From contig WPIO01000024.1 of NCBI GenBank assembly GCA_009760855.2, positions 1,481,501-1,545,500 on the forward strand: a stretch of 64,000 nucleotides of DNA, written 5' to 3'. Shown here in pieces: positions 23,250-34,275 of the stretch. The number at the start of each line of letters is the position of its first letter. Position 1 is the stretch's first letter. The notes below the pieces were generated by a model. That model searched no databases. It was given only the letters and a program-made list of their open reading frames with translations, and was not told where the DNA came from. The translations under genes and the position numbers were made by a program. Source of the DNA: Cristatella mucedo. Its lineage: Eukaryota; Bryozoa; Phylactolaemata; Cristatellidae.

Positions 23250-23672
23250 AACTGCTGCATCAGTTTCAGCCTGTTCGCGCCCTCAGGTCCGGTGTACACA
23301 ATAAATTAGCTGTCCCATTCCTCCGCTTAAAGACCGTTGGGGACAGAAGCTTTAGCTCTGCAGGTCCTAGACTGTGGAACTCGCCTCCACAATTCTTACG
23401 CAACGACAACTACTCTCCTACTGCCGACTATGGCATCTCATCTCCTTTTCAGCGGTCCTGAGCTGCTACTTCTATGCTACTCACTACCTCAACTGCTCTC
23501 CTGACTCTGCTATGCTTCTCACTTTCTCTTTGCTGCGCGAGACGAAGTCTGTTGGCTACCGAATGCGTACCGAAAGCCGTTTAGGCTGTGAGTGTGCTAT
23601 ACAAAACTCTCCTGCGTAACACCGACAAGGTCTTTATGACTTTGTGGAGTTACAGACGGAGATACATTACAT
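23250..23672 (+). mobile_element. LINE-B 3' region, best-preserved RT end
   Basis: Reads LLHQFQPVRALRSGVHNKLA, PFLRLKTVGDRSFSSAGPRL and WNSPPQFLRNDNYSPTADYG without stops, the C-terminal tail of a CR1/L2 RT. Followed by the 3' UTR and the gagttacagacggagataca block with ttacat. It is the least damaged LINE-B piece here. Confidence 0.85.
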
Positions 23673-24379
23673 AGCACAATACAGGTGTATTTTCCCTTGC
23701 AGTGTGTTATAAAACACGTAAATAGAGAACAATTTATTTTTTTAGGGCAATATACAAAAAAATCGATAGTTTTGTTATTATTATATATTTTGCCGTTGAA
23801 AATTGTCTTTTTTAGGTGACTTTTACTTTAAATACATTTATAAAACTGAGACAGATAAAAACAGAAGACACAATGTAAATAATTCTTTAATTCCTTCTTC
23901 CCCAGAGAATGTGGTTCAATTTTTTCTTTTCCATAGCATCATCAAATTTTAGCATTTCCTCAAACCATATCAAACCTATAGCTGCGAATGCACAAATTAA
24001 TATGCTTCAAACTATCAATCTTTTCCAAAAAACGTCCGACATGGTTAGTGGGATAAATTCTTATAGAGTTGGATAATAGATGCATCTAGTCGATCTTACT
24101 TCGCAGTGCTCCGACGGTACCAGAAAATAGTATCTGTCCAGAATGGTCACTTTGTCGGTCGCCGAAAATTGCCTAGTTACTACAAAAGCAGGGTCTTTGG
24201 GCATGTTTTCACCTGGTAAGATAACTAGGTTTGTACCATGTCCGATTTGTTACAAATGCTACCAACTCATGCAAATCGTATGCTCTGGTAAAGTTTTGTT
24301 GGTCTGAACACTGCTAAAAAACTTAGTTGTCAGAGATTATACGTCGATCCTCAGGGTATGTAGATTTTTCGGGCCAGCA

Positions 24380-24452
24380 ATATATATATATATATATATA
24401 TGTGTGTATGTGTGTGTGTGTGTGTGCGTGCGTGCGTGCGCATGCGCGTGTA
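24380..24452. repeat. Compound (TA)(TG)(CG) microsatellite
   Basis: About 22 bp of TA followed by TG and mixed TGCG units. Confidence 0.95.
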
Positions 24453-25639
24453 TGTGAAAACCACATTTATGCTTCTATTAGTCATGCTCAGTTTGCGTAC
24501 AACCAAGCAGCTGTTGAGAATAAAGTAATTTTCAGAGAACCAGCTGCATAAATTGTGAGTACAATCTTGGTACTTGACAGATGCAGGTTAAATAATTTGA
24601 AGTAAGTTTTGAAGTGTAATGACTGCGGCGGCTAAGGTTTATAGGCTATACATACTTTCATATCTTTTGCTAAAGACTTCTGAACGGCATACAACTTTGG
24701 ACACACATGAGCACGTATGATTTACTTACACCCACCAATGTTTCACTCAAAGCCGAACTTCCAATAGTGTTAGTGGGTTACGAAATGTTGCCAGAGCACA
24801 CAGACAAAAAACCAATTCAAAACTGCACTGCCTAAACAAACAAGACCAGGAAGGTTTTGCTTTTTGTCTTGATGTTTGTTATCGTAAAAATTAATCTCCA
24901 TATACAGTAGGTTCTGTGAAGTACGTGTAAACTAGAAGTGAGTGAAAACCAAGTCTTAAAACTAGATAAGGATGACCATTACATTTAAGTTTCCTAACAT
25001 TTTTACTTCAGGATGCACCAGTAGCTGGTGTCAAATCGCGAAAAAATTCGTAGAGGAACCAGGTCTACGCAGAGCTTTGTTTTGGAGTAGTTCACATGTA
25101 TAGATAGTCACGTAGTCTGGAAGATCTTCAATCTGCCGTAGGACTTGAGTAGTAACAACTTACAGGAATCGAACGAGGATCACTCGATTACGGATCTGTC
25201 CTAATTATTTGCGGATTTTTTAGCATTTAGGGACATTATTTGGACTTTCGTTCTTAACTGCATGTAAAAGTAGTTGTACTGATGTGCCAGACCTGGAGAC
25301 TTGTGCACATCAAGTCTCAAATTCTTATTGAGCAGTTGTTCAGCGTAATACGAGATTTGTTTAAAGAGAACGTCATTATATCCCACTCATACTGTGTTGA
25401 ACTTGATCAGATTCCTCTAAAAATGATAGTGACACGGTCAGTCATTGTATAGCCCTCTTTCTTTCGAAGTTCTAGTTTGCCTATGCAATTGAGATGAGAT
25501 TCGTGGCGAGTACAATGATTTAGACTGCCCATTGTTGCTATGTTCGGCAGGACGAGAAGACCGTACAGATTCCATGCCAAATGCAAGCTTGGACTCAAAA
25601 TTTTGTAATGCAATTGCAAAGTCAGTAGCAGTTCTTCCT

Positions 25640-25724
25640 TGGCAGCGAATGTAAAGCGCCTAGAAAGATATTGAGTTCTTTGAGGGCTCTTTATCAAGTG
25701 TATTATTATTATTATTATTATTAT
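25640..25724 (+). mobile_element. Solo LINE-A 3' tail
   Basis: gcgaatgtaaagcgcctaga then gatattgagttctttgaggg and seven ATT units. Confidence 0.8.
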
Positions 25725-26318
25725 TCTGCAGTGCACAAGCATGAACTAAATTAAAATGCTTAACACGATGATTCCCATCATTGACTCCAAATATTGCACT
25801 CTAAGGGTGATTTTTGCCGTGTTTCTATGGTGACACATTGGCTGCTGCTGGAAAAAGATCTTCAAAGCTGGCTAGAGAGGCTCAAGTCTTGAAAGACAAC
25901 CGATGACTATGCACATTGCCTGCTAAGAATATGCCTTTTAGACTATGTTATAAAAAAAATCTGCTCAGTGCATTTGAAAAAAAATGTGCTTTAGTGCAGT
26001 GCAGAGTCATCAGCATTGGCTTCAGGAAACCTCAAACCTAACGAGGTAAGATTGGTTACAGCAATCCTTCCACTATTGGTTAGTATAGTGGAATCAGAAT
26101 ACATTGGCTCAGCCAGTGTTGCCTATCTCGGTGCAACTAAGCACAGCTATTTTTTTACTTTAGAAGTCATTGGAGCATACATCGCTTAGCGTAAACCAGC
26201 TTCAAGCTTGCACCGTACTGGTGTTAAGTTCATGCAGCATCAGTTACAGTATACCTATTATGTAAAGTTGCCCCCTTAGCAAGCAAGTTTAAATACGTTA
26301 CTGCGGAGTTGCTCTTAC

Positions 26319-26483
26319 ATGTCTTAGCAAAGGCTTCTGTGCCATAACTCCTGGAGGGCAATCTTTCAACTGATGCATGACTTCCTGATCATCGATGCAC
26401 TTGGACACGTACAGTAGCATGTTCAAGGCCTTTTCAAGTTTTTCACAGTCGCCACCTGAACGGGCAGTGTAGCGAATGAAGTC
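26319..26483 (-). CDS. unc-89: UNC-89-like exon 13: end of DH domain
   Basis: The acceptor is tttgttttgcag and the donor is gtaaga; phase 0 in, phase 0 out, 55 codons. It reads DFIRYTARSGGDCEKLEKAL then NMLLYVSKCIDDQEVMHQL. This matches the last long DH helix: in UNC-89 the equivalent is a K-E/D-F-x-K/R-Y-x-A-R segment followed by helices leading into the PH domain. The exon ends in KPLLRH before the PH domain. Confidence 0.92.
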
Positions 26484-27009
26484 CTGCAAAACAAATAGCA
26501 CAAATAGCTGGGAATTTTTGCTTATTCTTTCAAAGTTTTTAAATAAATATTCCTTAAAAATATGTTACCATGTGCCTAAACACAGTATCAGCTCACAGAT
26601 TAATGAATCAAACTCTGTGCCATTTTCTCTACCAATAAATTCATGTATGGAGCCAAACATCATCAGTAATTTTTGCGCTCAGTTTTTCTTAAGAAAAGCA
26701 ACTGAGGCTGGAAACTTAAAAATGCACCAGGCCGTTTCTGTGGCCTAGCGAAAATGAGTTATAGACACATTTTTTATTCGCTAGTAGAAATTTTTATCCA
26801 AAGCCCTTTTAAAATTAAATATTGGTGTCTAAACGATAAGAACAATAAGAAGTCTAAAAACTTGCTAATAACGCTACTGAAGAAACTTTTTAACAGTCGT
26901 TATGTTCCATAATTGTTTTTGGTGGTTGAACAAAAGTCTTAAAATATATGACGATTGAAGGTCGTCTGCCGTGGGACTGAGTGGAGAAAAAGTAGAGAAC
27001 AGTCCTGCA

Positions 27010-27060
27010 AGCATTGGTTTTGATCTAGTCCTCTACCAATTGAGCTAACGCGTCTGCAGT
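27010..27060 (-). mobile_element. tRNA-like 5' half (SINE head or tRNA pseudogene)
   Basis: The minus strand reads cgcgttagctcaattggtag then aggactagatc, an excellent tRNA D-arm/A-box (gttagctcaattggtagag). No T-arm/B box or acceptor stem follows, so this is not a working tRNA gene; it is more likely a truncated SINE of a third type or a tRNA relic. Confidence 0.6.
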
Positions 27061-27434
27061 GCTACTGTACTCTATAAAAAGAGTTTAAACAAGCTTTATA
27101 TGAGGTTTAAATCAACTTTTGTTTAGGATCTCAAGCTGAATCATGGTGAAATATCTCACTGATAAAAATTGATGTTACTACTAAATTTGAACAAAAATAC
27201 CTATATTGCAGTTCAGGAAGACCTGTGTATATTGATGTAAACTGAAACCTATCTCTAAATTGAATGAAACACCCACTATAATGACGTGCTAATATTGCTA
27301 CCTATTTCAAGAATAACTAAGAAATATCACCATTTTTGCATTAGTAACTCCATTTTCATACAACAATACACATGTCCAGAACAATTCAGGAAGTTGCAAA
27401 AAATTTAAATTGCCTCCTTTTTATATAACCATCA

Positions 27435-28030
27435 TTTATTCAGCCTACCTATCAGACCTACTTCCCAATTAGGCTTTGGCAGGCATAGCCCGGCTCTTCT
27501 GACTCCCCTGAAGTGTAGCCATGCCTCTAACTACCTCTAATCCTTTGGCGAACTGGCCTTCAGGTCGTATGCTCTAAAAGCTTGGAGCCTAGTGAGCCGC
27601 GATGGCTGGCACACTAGGTAAGGCGGTTGCTGTTCATGATCTCGGTCCCGAAGTCGTGGGTTCCAATCCTGCAGCGGGCGATCCTTTGTTGACATTGCAA
27701 GCGGTGTGATAGCCATAAAGGCTCTTCTGTTGCTATACAAAAGAGGCTGTTAAATCACATATTGGAGCTCACTCGCGACTGATATCGCCGCATACCCTGA
27801 ATTGACTATATTTAAAGAGCCATTGAATAAAAATCCACCTGCTCCTCTCAATGTTTGCTGGACCCATGTAACTTTCTTTTGTGTGCTTATGCATACTGCC
27901 ACTGTACATGCTATTACTAACCAATTGTCATGCTTCCTTTACAGGGTGTGCAAACTGTATCAGCAAAGATTTAGATCTCTTAGGGCACTCTACAAATGCT
28001 TTATCATTTTTAGTATAATTAAAATCCTGA
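27435..28030 (+). mobile_element. LINE-A 3' half, interrupted by a SINE-1
   Basis: Starts cagcctacctatcagaccta (RT end) and continues ggtcgtatgctctaaaagc to 27590. It resumes after the SINE at about 27768 through the 3' UTR to a degraded tail (ctcttagggcactctacaaa) at about 28000. Confidence 0.8.
27594..27765 (+). mobile_element. SINE-1, most complete copy
   Basis: Head gccgcgatggctggcacact with A-box-like tggctggcacactagg, B box gtgggttccaatcctg, then the body and the end ctatacaaaagaggctgtta. Flanked by ttggagc on both sides (27583-27590 and 27766-27773 region), a probable target duplication within the host LINE-A. Confidence 0.85.
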
Positions 28031-28319
28031 TTACTATTTTCTAAGGAAGTTTATAACTAATCATGAACATAAGATAAGGCATACATGAATAAAAGGGAGA
28101 TGAGCTCAGTGTAAGTGAAAAGTTTTAAGAGAGGCAGAGAAAGATGCACTTAAGACTAGACTAGTCATTCTAATAGTCACAAATGAGGGTAAAAACTGAT
28201 ATGTGACAAGTTTTCGTAAAAGAACGATTGGCAAGATAAACTAAACCTGTTGGTGAGACTGTAAAAGCCAAGTTGTATTAGCGACCATGCCGTTGGTAAT
28301 GACAATCTTTATGAAACTG

Positions 28320-28690
28320 CAATAATAGCAATAAAAAATATCATAATTTGTAAGAGAACCTGATCTCTTTCTAGGGACTTTTAAAAATGCTAGAAAGAAG
28401 CATGTTCAATGTTTTAGTTATAATATGCATGATTTAAGTACACGTGACCATACAGCAGTCAGAGTAAATGCTGGGAAGAGCATGCGGGCTGTTGGATTCC
28501 TTTGAAATCTCATGCCAGTGAATGTCGTCAATTAGGAGTGAATTACGGGCTTTTGGAACATACGAACAAAAGGCACAGTCTCATGAGAATTTGAGGCTGG
28601 TTAGAGGTATAGATTAATGACTCGAATAAGAGAAGCGAATGGTATGATGCCTATCCTGAATAGGAAGTCGGATAGGAAGGCTGGCATATG
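28320..28690 (-). mobile_element. LINE-A 3' half
   Basis: Reverse tail at 28330-28400 (gagaacctgatctctttcta) followed by the reversed RT C-terminal landmarks (ggcacagtctcatgag, gataggaaggctgg). No intact frame. Confidence 0.7.
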
Positions 28691-29342
28691 AAAATTTAAG
28701 AGACTCAAAAAAATTGAATGACAATTAGCACGCACCTTTGAGCATTCATAGGGTTAAAAATTCAACTTCGTTGTTCGCATATCCACAGTTATATTGAGAT
28801 TAGCTCTCAATATCGGTTATACGTCGCATTCAAAATGTTTTCGTGGTTACGAGACGCCAGAGACGTCCGACCAAAAGCATATGCAGTGCATGCAATGAGC
28901 AGAGCAGTGGCAAAGATCGCGAACTTATGCAAGCAGGCCACACTGCGTTGGGGTTACGTTATAAAACTGCTGAGGAGCTACTCTCATGGTATCAGACGTA
29001 TTAAGGAAATTCGTTCACGTTAAGTCCACTCCATTGACCCCGTCTTTCAGTGACAGAAATAAATGCGTGAATTGGAATGTGAATGGCACTGAGCACAAAA
29101 CATTTACTCAAAAGCTATTTGATCTCCTAAAACTTCATTGTGAATGGAAACTGCATAGCCATGCGTTTTTCCATATAGTTATGAATGCTACTCTTTTCAT
29201 ACAAAATGCATTTGTTAATTCAGTAAAGTATAAGATGAAATTATTCATCCTCGCAAGAATTCCTTGCTCTGGACTGCTTGGGTCTGCCATTAATTTGAGC
29301 AATAACGCAACAGGTAGATGTAAAAAATTAAGTCTTACTTAC

Positions 29343-29435
29343 CTTAAGTAATGATTGGTATTTCCTTATGTGGCTCAGTGGTGTTTCGAAGCACTGCTGT
29401 GAGCTTGCTGCTTCAGGCGCTGATTTGAAAGATTT
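29343..29435 (-). CDS. unc-89: UNC-89-like exon 12: DH domain, PVQRI-equivalent helix
   Basis: The acceptor is catctgatattgcag and the donor is gtaagt; phase 0 in, phase 0 out. It reads KSFKSAPEAASSQQCF then ETPLSHIRKYQSLLK. The end aligns residue for residue with the hallmark DH segment P-V-Q-R-I-x-K-Y-x-L-L-L-K: P, I, K, Y and the LLK are kept, while Q and R became S and H. Only about 18 residues separate FDAY from PLSHI, fewer than in typical DH domains, so either a small exon is missed or this part is shortened. Confidence 0.85.
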
Positions 29436-29663
29436 CTGCAATATCAGATGCTCCATCAGAACTCCTTGAATTCACTTGCAAAATTCCGATGGCTTACATA
29501 CGCACAGATCTTTTGCAATAAACATTGGCATTGAAATAATTAGAGATACTAACATTAAAATATACAAGTACATTTATCCATTGCTTTAATTTATAAGCGA
29601 TCAATTCTTTATTATATTAACTCGCTAATGACCTGTCGGCTCATTCTAAGCTGGCCAGCGGGC

Positions 29664-29754
29664 TCTCTCTCTCTCTCTCTCTGGCTATCTCACTCTCTCT
29701 CCCCCTGACTAATTCTGCCCCTTTATCTCTGTGCCACTCCAGTGTCTTTTCTCA

Positions 29755-29832
<78 letters not shown>
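29664..29832. repeat. (CT)n microsatellites
   Basis: A short CT run at 29664-29684 and a long uninterrupted one at about 29757-29832, separated by CT-rich sequence. Confidence 0.95.
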
Positions 29833-29834
<2 letters not shown>

Positions 29835-30299
29835 ACTCTCCACTGGTCTCTACCGTCTCAAATCGCTGCTATGAATAACAATAAATTTCGCTGTTATACG
29901 TTAGCATCCACGTTGGTGGTTGCATTGATTCTAATACATTCTTCAAAATACTGATTGCTATCCGATGAACGCTGAGCGACTATATGTAACACTTTTTGAT
30001 GCGTATGCTCATTTACTACTCTTCCCTGATTGACTCATCAAGCGTTTTAAATGCTGAGCCATGCGGTGAGTGACAAGCTGAAACTCTGAGCCATGCTGTC
30101 AGTGACAAGCAGGCGACATCAAGGACCATCAAAGGTGATGGCGATTACATGCCAGGTGCGATCTGTTATCCTTCAACAAAAGGCAAAATGACTGAATGAA
30201 TCATATGAATGGCCGAATGGCTACCTCGTGTATCTCGGCATGTAACTTGACAAAGCCGCACAGATTAGGTTATGTTGGGCTGGATATTTTTTACTGTGC

Positions 30300-30560
30300 A
30301 TTAAAAGCCTAAAAAGTTTTCGGTGTGCATACGGTAGCCAATAGGCTCATCTCACGCGAGGGAGAGAAAGTAAAAAGCATAGGTGAGTCGTGAGAGCAGT
30401 CGATTAAGTGTGTACCATGGAAGTAGCAGCCTAGGACGGCTGGAAAGTGTGTGATGCAGTCGGCAGCAGGAGTGAATATGTCTTTGTGTAAAGCAATATG
30501 CAAACATAGCATTATGCCCGTCGTGTCTCTCATTCTCTTTTACATGGCTACTCACTAGCC
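30300..30560 (-). mobile_element. LINE-B 3' UTR fragment
   Basis: Reverse match to the family: plus strand aagcctaaaaagttttcggt, acggtagccaataggctcat, and the region of gtgatgcagtcggcagcagg. The terminal gagttacagacggag block is missing. Confidence 0.7.
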
Positions 30561-31053
30561 TGACTGTCTGTCTGCCTAGATGCTTTGCTCTCTGCTCTTC
30601 GCTTTCAATCCATCTCCGGGATGGGAATTTCTCAAATCTTATTTACATGACGTAGCCGTTGCATGCTTGAAGCAGTCTCACTTCAGATCTGTTTCAGATT
30701 CATAGCGTGCATGCTGCACGGTTGTGGACAATTGGAAGCAGACACCAAGTGCGGTTGAGCTGAGCTTTTAGGGTTTTTCTTGAGTAGTTCGCCATCACTG
30801 GGTATACGACGATGTATGCAAACGAACTCGGGTGACATGCAGCCTAACGTATCGCCTCATGTTAAAGTACAGATCCAACATGTGCGTCATGCAGCGCACG
30901 CAGCCGGTACACAAATTGAAGGTGGTTAGTAGATGCAGCGAGGTGTTGGCATGCATTGCAATAGGTTTGCAATTAAAGTACCGTACGGTTTAAGCAGAAT
31001 GGGTCGGTGATACATACCCTGTCGCGGGGCACCCTGAGGCTACAATAGCTTAC

Positions 31054-31074
31054 ATAAGCATCAAATACGTGACT
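31054..31074 (-). CDS. unc-89: UNC-89-like exon 11: 21-nt microexon inside the DH domain
   Basis: The candidate exon is flanked by a strong polypyrimidine acceptor (cttattttttgtag) and donor gtaagc. In phase 0 it reads SHVFDAY. Placed between exons 10 and 12 it makes AFLSW-SHVFDAY-KSFKSAPEA, which follows the DH pattern F-L-x-x-x-x-x-F-x-x-Y-x-x-F/Y-x-x-x-P-x-A and the nematode UNC-89 order. Without it the conserved F..Y would be missing. Its length keeps the frame whether included or skipped. Confidence 0.6.
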
Positions 31075-31586
31075 CTACAAAAAATAAGTCATGCTCCATG
31101 CACTTTCTGGACGGTCTGACGCACTCATCGGGAGCACGTTGTGCAGATTTTTAAGATGCGACTGCGAAAAGTCTGCCTTTGCATGACTTGTAAACACGAC
31201 ATGCTGTGGCATGCATGAACGTTAAGCAGGCAGTGTAGCACCAAATTTCCATGACATCCAAGCAAAGTGAGAGAGGTTCAGACCTCTATATTTCTGTATA
31301 ATTCAAAATTACTAGCCCTTATAGTGTGAATGGCAAAAGAGCATTCCCGATATCCTAAAAATGCAAGTAACAATTTGAACTTGATTGTTAGCGAGTATTA
31401 CACTTAAACGAAACCATTTTTAGAGGCACTCTTTCGCATCACCTAGAAAACAGAAAGGAATAACCTATAAACATAAAGGAGTAAACTGTACTTTACGAAT
31501 GAAATTTGATCTTAAATGCAAATCCTTGCTTATAGTGCAGGCTCAATCTCAACGAAGGTAAGTGTTACCGGAGCTCTCGAATTTTG

Positions 31587-31743
31587 CTGATTTATCAGCC
31601 TCATTTTTATAGCAGCAGAAGAGTCATAACGGTTATCACCACCGCTTGCAGTTGGCAATAATGAATCGCCCACTGCAGTATTTGAACCAACGACCTCGGT
31701 CGTAAGGAGCGAGCACCTTACCTCCTGGGTTATCACGGCCAAG
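31587..31743 (-). mobile_element. SINE-1 copy
   Basis: Minus-strand copy; B-box region on the plus strand reads tttgaaccaacgacctcggt, and the body (agagtcataacggttatcac) matches the family. Confidence 0.75.
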
Positions 31744-32897
31744 CAACGTCTGACACGAGCAACATAACGAGTAACATGCCACCTAAGATTTTGAAGGTGC
31801 AGTATTTTCAAACCTCAGTGCCACAGCTTCACACTTCACATATGAGCAGCTTGCAATTTTCTTATAGTGTGATGATATATATTTTAAGTTGCCATCTGGT
31901 TTTTCTTTAGGCAGGCTTAATTCCGTTACTTGTCTAACTGATAAACGATATGCGTTTGGGATTTAATCACGAGACCAAGAAGGAAAAATTATCTTCAGAA
32001 ACAGTAACTACTTATGGTTGATATTAACAAGCTCCTTGTGGTAAAGTAGTTCTAATAGTATATGAAGGACTGCAAATGTAATTGCCGGCAGATTTTGCTA
32101 TGACAAGTATGCTTCCAAGTCGCTAACATCGTCGCGAAGTGCTTTAAGTTAGCAATTATAAAAATGAACCAAATAATTCCGATATAGCTGCACATAAAAC
32201 AGTTCGCCTCCGCATAGTCTTAGAAATCATTTGTTTTATTATAGCAAATTCTCTACATAGATGGCCCTTTCTAAAGTTTTTAGTCATTTCTGCATTAAAA
32301 CTATGGCTATTTATATCTAAGGTCAACAAATCCACCACAAATCGCTCATTACAACCAAGCATCACTGAATAAATCGAAATAATTGAAAGCTGTACTCTTA
32401 TGGAAAGATTTTTCATTTTCATCCACTGAGCCCTAGATCAGTTTATTTACTCCACAAAGTCAAGTGGTTTCTAGTCATTCCACGCAAAAAAAGTACAACG
32501 ACGTCGTTCGGTCGTAATCTCAGTTAACTTATTACCCTGAATTGTAATTAAACCATTTCTGTTTAATGAGCTTAGAAGCCGGGCTGATTTTAAGTTGGCA
32601 AAGGCAGCTATTAGTTGGAAAATTAGTTATTAGTTTGTTATTATTAGCTTATTAGTTGGCAAAGGCAGCTATTATGCTAAATTAAAACTAAACGGCATGT
32701 GATAAAGCAGCCTCATTCCTAAAGCAGCAGCAATTCCAGAAGGTGAATTTCACCAGGCTTTGTGTACTGCTGCAAACGTCGAACCCAAGATCTGAATCTT
32801 GACGTCAGAGCATCTCATCTCTTAGGTAAAATGCAGTTACCATATTTTAATGGAAAACAAAACTCCATGTCCTGCGAGGATCAGGGTATATGCCCCT

Positions 32898-33045
32898 GCG
32901 TCTTCGCCCAGAAGGTTAGATACTCGCTCTTCATGGGTCGTGGTTTCGAGTCCTGGTGGTTGATACTTTGCTGTCCACTGCAAGCGATGGTGATTGCCTT
33001 TAAGGCTTTTTTGCTATTACATAAATGAGGCTTTTAAATCGGCTA
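32898..33045 (+). mobile_element. SINE-1 copy
   Basis: Contains cgcccagaaggttagatact, the B box gtggtttcgagtcctgg, and the body (actgcaagcgatggtgattg) ending in ggcttttaaatc. Confidence 0.75.
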
Positions 33046-33727
33046 ACATTCTATAAAAGGCTGGTTCAGCTAGACCAGCTCAACCCCATGCAGTGGAACC
33101 AGACCAGAGAGACTATCTTGAAGTCAAAATTAGAGTAACTTCCTTAGTACTCGTCATCTCATCAAATTTAATGTGGTATATTTTTGAAAAAATAATTACA
33201 CGAAAAGACTTTTTTAATAAATAGATCCATAGGATAGACTAATTGTGCCGACTGCAACTTGCTCCAGCTTGGTTTGAACTGAAGATAAATAACACGACAT
33301 TAAAAAAATCCATCTTCAATGCAAGTAGGCAGAGACCCGACAATATCTGTAAAAATACGGCCAGCCAGTGGCCAGTGAAAGGAGATACAGCTAGCTATAA
33401 GTCTCTCTGTGATGGCCATGTCACCACGTTGACGTTTTCAAAAAAATACGATATATTTGTCTCTTGTTCTGAGATCTTTAAGAGTTTACAATGTTTATTA
33501 GTGAGACAGTTGATTGAGATATAAGACCAGGGTAAATCAAGCCAGGAGTTCAGATTGGTACGGGCTGATATAGTTTCCGATATCTACTAAATAAGCAGCT
33601 CGGTGTGGCTTAGTTTAGAACGTCAGCATAGAATCAAAATGTTACTTATTTTCCCATTATCATGCTGCGCTTTTCCGTGGCTAGTTTGCCACTGCAACTT
33701 AAGTACCGAATTTGGCGTTCACCTTAC

Positions 33728-33797
33728 CCATGATAGGAAGGCGTCGGCAACGTCAGCTGGGACTCCGGCACACTGCATCAGGTCTGGTAAAAACGAC
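33728..33797 (-). CDS. unc-89: UNC-89-like exon 10: DH domain, second segment
   Basis: The acceptor is tattggtcttctag and the donor is gtaagg; phase 2 in, phase 0 out. It adds only 23 residues, SFLPDLMQCAGVPADVADAF plus LSW. This fits the DH helix usually read as F-L-x-x-L-x-x-x...-V-A-x-x-F-L. The perfect phase fit with exon 9 and the match to the DH pattern support it. It lies next to the CA-repeat block at about 33900-34170. Confidence 0.85.
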
Positions 33798-33894
33798 CTA
33801 GAAGACCAATAGGGAGATAGCTTACGAATCTATCATTTGCAACGGTAGGAAATTTCATAACTCACGTTGTCGTCACGCACAGAAAGCGGCACAC

Positions 33895-33932
33895 ACCTGG
33901 AGATGCACACACGCACGTGCACAATCGCACAT

Positions 33933-33971
<39 letters not shown>

Positions 33972-34112
33972 TACGCACACAATTTGGCACACACAAATGG
34001 TTGTTCACGTGCGTGTGCGCACACACACACACACACACACACAATTGTGCAAGCACACATATTTGTGCACACACACGCGTGCACACACACACACGTGCAC
34101 ACACACACACGT

Positions 34113-34167
<55 letters not shown>

Positions 34168-34168
34168 C
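33895..34168. repeat. Long compound (CA)n/(TA)n microsatellite block
   Basis: About 270 bp of CA runs broken by short CG/AT motifs, ending in a 25-bp TA run. It sits 100 bp from exon 10 and 100 bp from exon 9, filling most of the short intron between them. Long open frames here on both strands are products of the repeat. Confidence 0.95.
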
Positions 34169-34275
34169 ATACATGGTTATCATTAACCACACTCATTGCT
34201 AGATGTATAATATTGAATACTGAGATGACATGAAACATATATTATTGGTCATACCGTAACACTGAAGTGACTTAC

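Larger units (their letters stand above)
20020..26318 (-). other. Introns between exons 13 and 16
   Basis: Holds exons 14 and 15. Identified elements: CT tract 20158-20219, LINE-A 22520-22965, CA tract 23124-23234, LINE-B 23250-23672, mixed TA/TG tract 24380-24452, LINE-A tail 25640-25724. Nothing recognised in 20230-20930, 21905-22510, 23680-24370, 24460-25630 or 25730-26310. A tRNA-like B-box (cgttcgattcc on the minus strand) occurs near 25165, but no full tRNA. Confidence 0.65.
26484..33727 (-). other. Introns between exons 10 and 13
   Basis: Holds exons 11 and 12, a tRNA-like fragment at 27010-27060, LINE-A with an inserted SINE-1 (27435-28030), LINE-A 28320-28690, CT tracts 29664-29832, a LINE-B piece 30300-30560, and SINE-1 copies 31587-31743 and 32898-33045. 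Nothing recognised in 26490-27000, 28700-29340, 29960-30290, 30570-31050, 31750-32890 or 33050-33720, apart from a short direct repeat near 32590-32675. Confidence 0.65.

Noticed and set aside
25160-25205. tRNA T-arm (cgttcgattcc) on the minus strand
   Set aside because: No D-arm or acceptor stem nearby and no family resemblance; too little to call.
28835-29351. Plus-strand open frames near exon 12
   Set aside because: Short, without domains, and partly overlapping the minus-strand DH exon and its intron.
30225-30245. Alternative 21-nt candidate microexon (LHAEIHE) between exons 10 and 12
   Set aside because: Weak acceptor and donor and no fit to the DH pattern, unlike SHVFDAY at 31054-31074.
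33862-34238. Open frames coding His/Thr or Val/Cys repeats
   Set aside because: Pure products of the CA/TA microsatellite in both strands.
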